Shown: one piece after another, positions 43,411-47,848 of the stretch | Layout of the letters: the number at the start of each line of letters is the position of its first letter | How positions within the stretch are numbered: position 1 is the first letter of the stretch | Assembly: GCA_902780465.1 (NCBI GenBank) | Contig: CACZFV010000001.1 | Coordinates: 39,240 to 87,087, forward strand | From: an uncultured Lachnospiraceae bacterium | GTDB lineage: Bacteria; Bacillota; Clostridia; Lachnospirales; Lachnospiraceae | Direction of reading: 5' to 3' | DNA length: 47,848 nucleotides | Notes under the pieces: generated by a model | Told to the model about the DNA's origin: nothing | Databases searched by the model: none | Seen by the model: the letters and a program-made list of their open reading frames with translations, nothing else | Made by a program: the position numbers and the translations under genes

Positions 43411-43435
43411 TCTGAAACCCCTTCTGAAACCTTTT

Positions 43436-43687
43436 TTATGATTCCGCCGTTTTCTCCAGCGCACGCGCGAACTGATCCGCGCAGCTGGTCCCCCGGCCGC
43501 CGCAGTCGTTTCCTTTCAGGATCGCGATCAGCCGTTCCTTGTCCTGTCCCTCGCAGAGTTTTCCGATCGCCTTCAGGTTCCCGTTGCAGCCGCTGACAAA
43601 GCTGAGATTATGAACCTTTCCGTCCTCCAGGTCGAAATCTACCTGCCTCGCGCAGACACCAGAGAGACGATATGTGTAATGTTCCAT
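43436..43687 (-). CDS. Small TSCPD-domain protein (TIGR03905-like)
   Basis: 83 residues. It has the pattern GVCARQVDFDLEDGKVHNL, SGCNGNLKAIGKLCEG and DCGGRGTSCADQFARAL. The TSCPD domain is also found at the C-terminus of some ribonucleotide reductases, where it binds metal; here the motif reads TSCAD. Four or five cysteines could bind iron or zinc. The function is unknown. The start at 43687 has AAAGGAAG just upstream and there is a promoter at 43752-43780, making it the first gene of the seven-gene operon ending with the ABC exporter. Confidence 0.85.
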   Translation of the reverse strand: MEHYTYRLSGVCARQVDFDLEDGKVHNLSFVSGCNGNLKAIGKLCEGQDKERLIAILKGNDCGGRGTSCADQFARALEKTAES

Positions 43688-43751
43688 ATATACTTCCTTT
43701 CCCCGGCGGCGGAACCCGCTCCGCCCCGGCATTCCCTGTTTCCTCAGCAGT

Positions 43752-43780
43752 ATTCTACCACAATGCGCACCCGGCTTCAA
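43752..43780 (-). promoter_or_regulatory. Predicted sigma-A promoter of the TSCPD-mnmA-ABC operon
   Basis: TTGAAG, 17 bases, TAGAAT on the minus strand; about 65 bases before the first start codon. Confidence 0.7.
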
Positions 43781-43820
43781 TTCAAGTCCCGCACGCACGC
43801 CTTACCCGCCAGAAACAACA

Positions 43821-43860
43821 GAGCTCCCCGGAAGCTGTCATTCCGGGGAGCTCGTTTTTT
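43821..43860. terminator. Terminator downstream of metA
   Basis: A 12-bp stem GAGCTCCCCGGA/TCCGGGGAGCTC. The long T run is on the plus strand; the minus tail is TGTTGTTTC. It lies 30 bases after the metA stop, so it probably ends that transcript. Confidence 0.75.
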
Positions 43861-43890
43861 CTCGCTGATACTGCAGAACCGCGTGCGGGA

Positions 43891-44820
43891 TCAGTCTTTT
43901 TCCTCCAGCACGTACGGCGTCGCCTGGTACACGTAATAGTTCAGCCAGTTGGTGTAGAAGGTGTTCGCCATGTTCCGCCAGGAAAGCACCGGCCTGGAGT
44001 TCGGGTCGTCGTTCTCATAGTAGTTGACGGGGATCGCGGGATACATGCCCTTCCCGAGATCGCGCCGGTACTCTCCGTCCAGGGACATGCGGTCGTACTC
44101 CGGATGTCCCTGCAGGAAGATCTGCTTTCCTTCCTTGTCCATCACCAGCAGGACGCCCGCTTCCGGGCTCTCCGCCAGGATCGTCAGGTTCGGGAATTTC
44201 TGGATGTCCTCTCTCCGCACCTCTGTCCAGCGGGAGTGCGGGCAGTAGAAATAATCGTCCATGCTGCGCATCAGCGGCACGCTGTGATGATACACCTTGT
44301 GCCGGTACACGCCGCTGAGCTTCTTTGTCCGCGGGTACTTTTTGATCCCGTAGTGATAGTACAGCGCGGCCTGGGCTCCCCAGCAGAGGTGCAGCGTGGA
44401 GGTCACATGGGTGGTCACATGGGTCTTTGTCCACTCCATGATGCGGCAGATCTCATTCCAGTAAGTCACCTGTTCATATTCCAGATGCTCGATAGGAGCA
44501 CCGGTGATGATCATGCCGTCGAAGGATTTCTTCCGGATATCATCGAAATACTGGTAAAACTTGTTGATGTGGCTGGAACTGGTGTGCGTCGCCTCATGGG
44601 AACTGGTCATCAGAAATGTACAGTTCACCTGCAGCGGCGTGTTGGAGAGCGCGCGCAGAAGCTGAAGCTCCGTGTCTTCCTTCAGGGGCATCAGGTTCAG
44701 GATCAGGATCTCCAGCGGGCGGATGTCCTGGGACATGGCCCGGTTCTCATCCATCACGAAGATGTTCTCTCTCTCAAGGATCGCCTTTGCGGGCAGGTCG
44801 TTCTGTATTCTGATGGGCAT
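43891..44820 (-). CDS. metA: Homoserine O-acetyltransferase, MetA type, with a 4-residue tandem insertion
   Basis: 309 residues. N-terminus MPIRIQNDLPA, TGAPIEHLEYEQVTYW, catalytic Cys146 in HLCWGAQAALYYHYG, and the His/Glu of the triad in LQGHPEYDRMS. Glu111, in TGAPIE, is the residue known to select acetyl-CoA over succinyl-CoA (Gly in E. coli), so this should be an acetyltransferase feeding MetY. Just before the active site the sequence reads THVTTHVTSTL instead of the usual single THVTSTL, because of a perfect 12-bp tandem repeat at 44401-44424. This shifts the catalytic Cys from 142 to 146. AGGAGG precedes the ATG; own promoter at 44854-44883. Confidence 0.95.
   Translation of the reverse strand: MPIRIQNDLPAKAILERENIFVMDENRAMSQDIRPLEILILNLMPLKEDTELQLLRALSNTPLQVNCTFLMTSSHEATHTSSSHINKFYQYFDDIRKKSFDGMIITGAPIEHLEYEQVTYWNEICRIMEWTKTHVTTHVTSTLHLCWGAQAALYYHYGIKKYPRTKKLSGVYRHKVYHHSVPLMRSMDDYFYCPHSRWTEVRREDIQKFPNLTILAESPEAGVLLVMDKEGKQIFLQGHPEYDRMSLDGEYRRDLGKGMYPAIPVNYYENDDPNSRPVLSWRNMANTFYTNWLNYYVYQATPYVLEEKD
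44401..44424. repeat. Perfect 12-bp in-frame tandem duplication inside metA
   Basis: GGTCACATGGGT occurs twice in direct succession, adding the residues T-H-V-T four residues before the catalytic Cys region. Confidence 0.97.
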
Positions 44821-44853
44821 GTGATTACCTCCTGTGTTAGTTCCATTCTGGAA

Positions 44854-44883
44854 AGTATAGCATTCCGTATAAATCAGTGTCAA
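44854..44883 (-). promoter_or_regulatory. Predicted sigma-A promoter of metA
   Basis: Perfect TTGACA, 18 bases, TATACT on the minus strand, beginning only 11 bases after the ligA stop. Confidence 0.8.
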
Positions 44884-44893
44884 TTCTACCGCC

Positions 44894-46873
44894 TCAGCGG
44901 TCTTTTTCAAGCATGTTCAGGAACTCTTCCTCCGAGATGACCGGGACGCCCAGTTCCCTGGCCTTTTTGTTCTTTGAGGAGGACGAAGCCGTGTCGTTAT
45001 TGATGAGGTAAGAGGTCTTCGCGCTGACGGATCCGGCGGCTTTCCCGCCCCGGTCTTCAATAAAGCGTTTCAGTTCCTCCCTGTTTTTGAAATGCGTCAC
45101 ACTGCCGGTGATCACAAAGGTCTTTCCTGCCAGCGGAAGCGCTTCGGCGCCCTCTCCCGCGGGAGCCGCCGGCGCTTCGATCTCCAGCTTTTTCAGAAGG
45201 TCCTCCGTGAGTCTCATGTTTCCGGCATCGTCCAGATAGTCCCGGATGGCCCGGGCCAGCACTTCTCCGATCCCCTCGATCTCACAGAGTTCCTCCGCAG
45301 ATGCACTCCGCAGCGCAGCGAAGGATCCATGGAAATGACGGTTCAGCATTTTTGCGTTCTGGAGACCGATCCCCGGAATCCCCAGGGAGTACACGAAGCG
45401 GGTCATATCCGTGCGCCGTGCTTTTTCCAGCGCCTTTAACAGCTTGTCCGCGGACTTTTCTCCGAAGCCCTCCATCTCCGCGATCTTTTCCCGGTACTGT
45501 TCCAGGTCGAAAAGATCCGCGTACTCGTGGATAAATCCGGCGGCGATCAGCTTCTCCATAGTGGCTTCGGACAGGCCCTCGGCATTCAGCGCGTCCCGGC
45601 TGGTCATCAGGGCGAAACGCTTGATCTTTTTGATCACACAGTCCGGGTTCGGGCAGTGCAGTGTCAGCACGTCGTTTTCCTGCCGGATCTCCGTCGGCTG
45701 TCCGCACACGGGGCAAACCCCGGGCGGCTCTGCCGTGCCGCTCTGCGTCAGGTTCTCCGCGATCTGGGGAATGATCATGTTCGCTTTGTACACAACGATC
45801 CGATCCCCCACGCCGAGCTTCAGCGACTTCACGATGCTCACGTTGTGGACGCTGGCGCGGCTCACGGTAGTGCCTTCCAGCTCCACCGGTTCAAATATCG
45901 CCACAGGATTTATGAGACCGGTGCGGGAAGGACTCCATTCGATCTCCTTTAACGTCGTTTCTCTCGTCTCATCCGTCCACTTGAAGGCGATGGCGTTCCG
46001 GGGAAATTTTGCAGTGGTCCCAAGGGACTGTCCGTAGGCGATGTCTTCCATCAGAAGCACCAGTCCGTCCGAGGGAAAATCATTATCCGGAATCGCGGCT
46101 TCAAATTTCCGCACCTCTTCCGGCAGGGTCTCCGCCGTCACCGTCACATGTTCCACCACATCAAAACCCTGGGCAGCCATCCAGTCGAACTGGGCAGCGC
46201 AGGAATTGCCGAAGTCCGCTCCCTCCGCGCTGACAAGGGCAAAGGCCCGGAAAAAGACGCCCCGCTCCTCCGTGACTTTCGGGTCCAGCTGCCGGACGGA
46301 ACCGGAGCAGAGATTTCTCGGGTTCTTGTATTTCGCGTCCGCCTCCGGAATGGAGGCATTCACCCGTTCAAAGTCGGAGTAGCGCATCAGCGCCTCTCCT
46401 CTCAGCACCAGCTCCCCCTTAAAAGGAATGCGGAGCGGCACGTTCCGGAACACGCGGACGTTGTTCGTGATCACTTCCCCGATCAGACCATTGCCCCGGG
46501 TCACTGCCTTTGCAAGTTCCCCTCCCCTGTAGGTGAGGACCACCGTGAGCCCGTCCAGCTTCCAGGAAAGTACCGCTTTCTGGTCTCCCAGCCAGGCCTG
46601 CAGGTCTTCCACGCTCTTCGTCTTGTCCAGTGAGAGCATGGGCTTCTCGTGGGCTTCCTTCGGGAGCTCGGAAAGCACCTCGTAGCCCACCTTCTGCGTG
46701 GGAGATCCGGAGAGCACCGTGCCCGTCTCTTCCTCCAGCGCCAGCAGCTCGTCGTAGAGACGGTCGTACTCAAAATTGGACATGATCTCCCGGCTCTCCT
46801 GATAGTAGGCCTTCGAAGCCTCTGAAAGTGTCCGGACAAGCTCCTTCATCCGCAGTGTCTTCTTATCGTCCAT
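44894..46873 (-). CDS. ligA: NAD-dependent DNA ligase LigA (divergent motif sequences)
   Basis: 659 residues in the standard order: Ia domain, adenylation domain with HEKPMLSLDK and nucleophile Lys105 in SWKLDG, OB fold, Cys4 zinc finger (CPVCG...HCPNPDC), HhH repeats (GFGEKSADKLLKAL, GIGLQNAKML, EGIGEVLARAI) and a C-terminal BRCT (LAGKTFVITGSV). It seals nicks using NAD+. Two positions are unusual: the Glu two residues before the lysine in E. coli (Glu113) is Ser103, and the normally Asp-containing TRGDG reads TRGNG. It may be the housekeeping ligase of this lineage or a second paralogue. It lies 6 bases after the pseudouridine synthase gene, thus in the same operon. Confidence 0.93.
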   Translation of the reverse strand: MDDKKTLRMKELVRTLSEASKAYYQESREIMSNFEYDRLYDELLALEEETGTVLSGSPTQKVGYEVLSELPKEAHEKPMLSLDKTKSVEDLQAWLGDQKAVLSWKLDGLTVVLTYRGGELAKAVTRGNGLIGEVITNNVRVFRNVPLRIPFKGELVLRGEALMRYSDFERVNASIPEADAKYKNPRNLCSGSVRQLDPKVTEERGVFFRAFALVSAEGADFGNSCAAQFDWMAAQGFDVVEHVTVTAETLPEEVRKFEAAIPDNDFPSDGLVLLMEDIAYGQSLGTTAKFPRNAIAFKWTDETRETTLKEIEWSPSRTGLINPVAIFEPVELEGTTVSRASVHNVSIVKSLKLGVGDRIVVYKANMIIPQIAENLTQSGTAEPPGVCPVCGQPTEIRQENDVLTLHCPNPDCVIKKIKRFALMTSRDALNAEGLSEATMEKLIAAGFIHEYADLFDLEQYREKIAEMEGFGEKSADKLLKALEKARRTDMTRFVYSLGIPGIGLQNAKMLNRHFHGSFAALRSASAEELCEIEGIGEVLARAIRDYLDDAGNMRLTEDLLKKLEIEAPAAPAGEGAEALPLAGKTFVITGSVTHFKNREELKRFIEDRGGKAAGSVSAKTSYLINNDTASSSSKNKKARELGVPVISEEEFLNMLEKDR

Positions 46874-46879
46874 TCTTCC

Positions 46880-47629
46880 TCAGCCTTTCGCGTCCTTTTT
46901 CAGCATGGATCTCAGGGTCTTCAGCTCCTCCGGGGATACGTTTCTCCAGGTCCCTGTCTTCAGTTTCCCCAGCCGGATGTTCATCACCCGGATCCGCTTC
47001 AGGGAGATCACGTGGTAATCAAGAGCTTCACACATCCGGCGGATCTGCCGGTTCAGTCCCTGAGTGAGGGTGATGTAAAAACTCGTCTTGTCGTTGATCA
47101 CGACCTTGCAGGGCCGGGTCGTCACCTGCAGTTCTCCAAGATGGACGCCCCGGCGCATATGCTCCACGAATTTCTCTGTCAGCGCTTTGTCCACCCGGAC
47201 CAGGTACTCTTTTTCATGACCGTTGGAGCCCCTGAGGATCTGATCCACCAGATCTCCCTGGTTAGTCATCAGCATCAGTCCCTCGGAGTCCTTGTCCAGG
47301 CGGCCAATGGGATAGATGCGTTCCGGATATTCGACCATCTCCACGATATTCGGCGCCCGGTCCTTATCGGAGGTGGTGCACACCACGCCCCGGGGCTTGT
47401 TCACGGCGATCAGCACTGTCTTTCTGGAGGAGACATCCTCCGCTGTCCCGACGGTCTCGCCGTCGACCTTCACCTTCATACCCGGCTCCACCATGGTCCC
47501 GAGCTCCGCCTTTTCGCCGTTTACCGTCACCTTGCCCGCCTCTATCAGGCGGTCCGCCTCCCGCCGGGAGCAGTACCCCATGGCGCTCAGGAATTTGTTG
47601 ATGCGCATCGCGCCTTCTGTATCCTTCAT
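46880..47629 (-). CDS. rluF: 23S rRNA pseudouridine synthase, RluF-like (RsuA family)
   Basis: 249 residues. An N-terminal S4 RNA-binding domain (MRINKFLSAMGYCSRREAD) is followed by the RsuA-family catalytic domain: NKPRGVVCTT, the catalytic Asp in IGRLDKDSEGL, and GLNRQIRRMCEALDYHV with RVMNIRLGKL. The last segments match E. coli RluF (modifies U2604 of 23S rRNA) better than RluB or RsuA, so the target is inferred. ATG 47629 is used, with AGAGGAAA before it; a GTG one codon earlier is an alternative. Upstream gene of ligA. Confidence 0.88.
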   Translation of the reverse strand: MKDTEGAMRINKFLSAMGYCSRREADRLIEAGKVTVNGEKAELGTMVEPGMKVKVDGETVGTAEDVSSRKTVLIAVNKPRGVVCTTSDKDRAPNIVEMVEYPERIYPIGRLDKDSEGLMLMTNQGDLVDQILRGSNGHEKEYLVRVDKALTEKFVEHMRRGVHLGELQVTTRPCKVVINDKTSFYITLTQGLNRQIRRMCEALDYHVISLKRIRVMNIRLGKLKTGTWRNVSPEELKTLRSMLKKDAKG

Positions 47630-47672
47630 CACTTTCCTCTGTTTCTCTGCACAAAGTTTTCTTTATATGTCA

Positions 47673-47705
47673 AGAGACGTGGCAGCCCATGACCGCCACG
47701 TCTCT
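47673..47705 (-). terminator. Hairpin downstream of the FAD-dependent reductase gene
   Basis: An 11-bp stem AGAGACGTGGC/GCCACGTCTCT, 36 bases past the stop at 47741. There is little T run on the minus strand, so termination strength is uncertain. Confidence 0.6.
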
Positions 47706-47740
47706 GTATATTTTACCTTATAAAACAGATCTTTTCAACG

Positions 47741-47848
47741 TCACTTCGCGTACTCTGCCGCCTGCTGGCCGGCGATGCGTCCGAAGACGGTGAAGTCCGC
47801 CACCGCGTTTCCGCCCAGACGGTTTCCGCCGTGCACGCCGCCGGTGAC
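47741..47848 (-). CDS. C-terminal end of an FAD-dependent fumarate-reductase-like flavoprotein (5' part beyond window)
   Basis: Only the last 35 residues are visible, in the frame ending TGA at 47741. They contain [16 protein letters not shown] followed by [17 protein letters not shown], the conserved FAD-contacting C-terminal segment of FrdA/flavocytochrome c-type flavoproteins. The substrate (fumarate, urocanate or another enoate) cannot be told from this fragment. Confidence 0.8.
   Translation of the reverse strand, partial: VTGGVHGGNRLGGNAVADFTVFGRIAGQQAAEYAK

Noticed and set aside
1-47848. CRISPR arrays, insertion sequences, phage or defence genes
   Set aside because: No regularly spaced repeats, transposase, integrase or nuclease-toxin genes were found on either strand.

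Overview
The window looks like chromosome of a GC-rich member of the Clostridia, most likely Lachnospiraceae. That is an inference from ribonuclease Y, the recA-recX pair with a Gram-positive GAAC-N4-GTTC LexA site, a RecA of ordinary Firmicute form, secreted proteins with cell-wall-binding repeats, a DUF1015-serA-serC cluster, strong AGGAGG-type ribosome binding sites, and a giant BadF/BcrA-type activase. No phage, insertion sequence, CRISPR array or rRNA was found. Most genes lie on the minus strand, many in tight operons with 4-base ATGA or GTGA overlaps.

Region by region. 1-2.9 kb: a CheB-CheR fusion (cut by the window edge), divergent from a hybrid histidine kinase whose kinase half has lost key residues. 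3-6.6 kb: an NSS transporter, a small cell-wall-binding protein, a PRTase-like protein and a secreted transglutaminase-like protein. 6.6-7 kb: a 111-base imperfect palindrome and tRNA-Pro(TGG). 7-11.3 kb: a Na/Pi symporter with a PhoU-like tail, then an operon of RNA methyltransferase, XTP/dITP pyrophosphatase and YfcE-type phosphoesterase. 11.3-13.3 kb: two secreted NlpC/P60 hydrolases with very similar promoters, each with a WalR-like box. 13.3-22.3 kb: an amino-acid operon, leuB-ilvD-ilvB-serC-serA-DUF1015-HAAS membrane protein. 22.4-23.4 kb: a second cell-wall-binding protein, with an AT-rich segment. 23.5-27 kb: rny, recX, recA with a textbook SOS promoter. 27.2-29.5 kb: lysA and a rhomboid-like protein without the protease dyad. 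29.6-33.9 kb: a 1,413-residue activase, the only large plus-strand gene besides the kinase. 34-36.6 kb: an ATP-grasp ligase and metY. 36.7-43.8 kb: a seven-gene operon (TSCPD protein, DUF1189-like membrane protein, SH3 lipoprotein, mnmA, acidic coiled-coil protein, heterodimeric ABC exporter). 43.9-47.8 kb: metA, ligA, rluF-like pseudouridine synthase and the tail of an FAD-dependent reductase.

How the genes fit together. MetA carries Glu111, the residue that selects acetyl-CoA, which fits with MetY using O-acetylhomoserine. The ser/ilv/leu operon links 3-phosphoglycerate and pyruvate carbon to serine, valine/isoleucine and leucine, but has no serB or ilvN here. The NlpC/P60, SH3, cell-wall-binding and transglutaminase-like proteins make up a cell-envelope set.

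The most unusual signals are a perfect 12-bp in-frame tandem duplication beside the metA active-site cysteine; the degenerate kinase with an intact receiver; the PRTase-like protein lacking the acidic PRPP loop; DUF1015 in a serine operon without a phosphatase; the 111-base palindrome; and the hairpin cluster between leuB and ilvD. I see no clear defence system or other wholly new multi-gene system.
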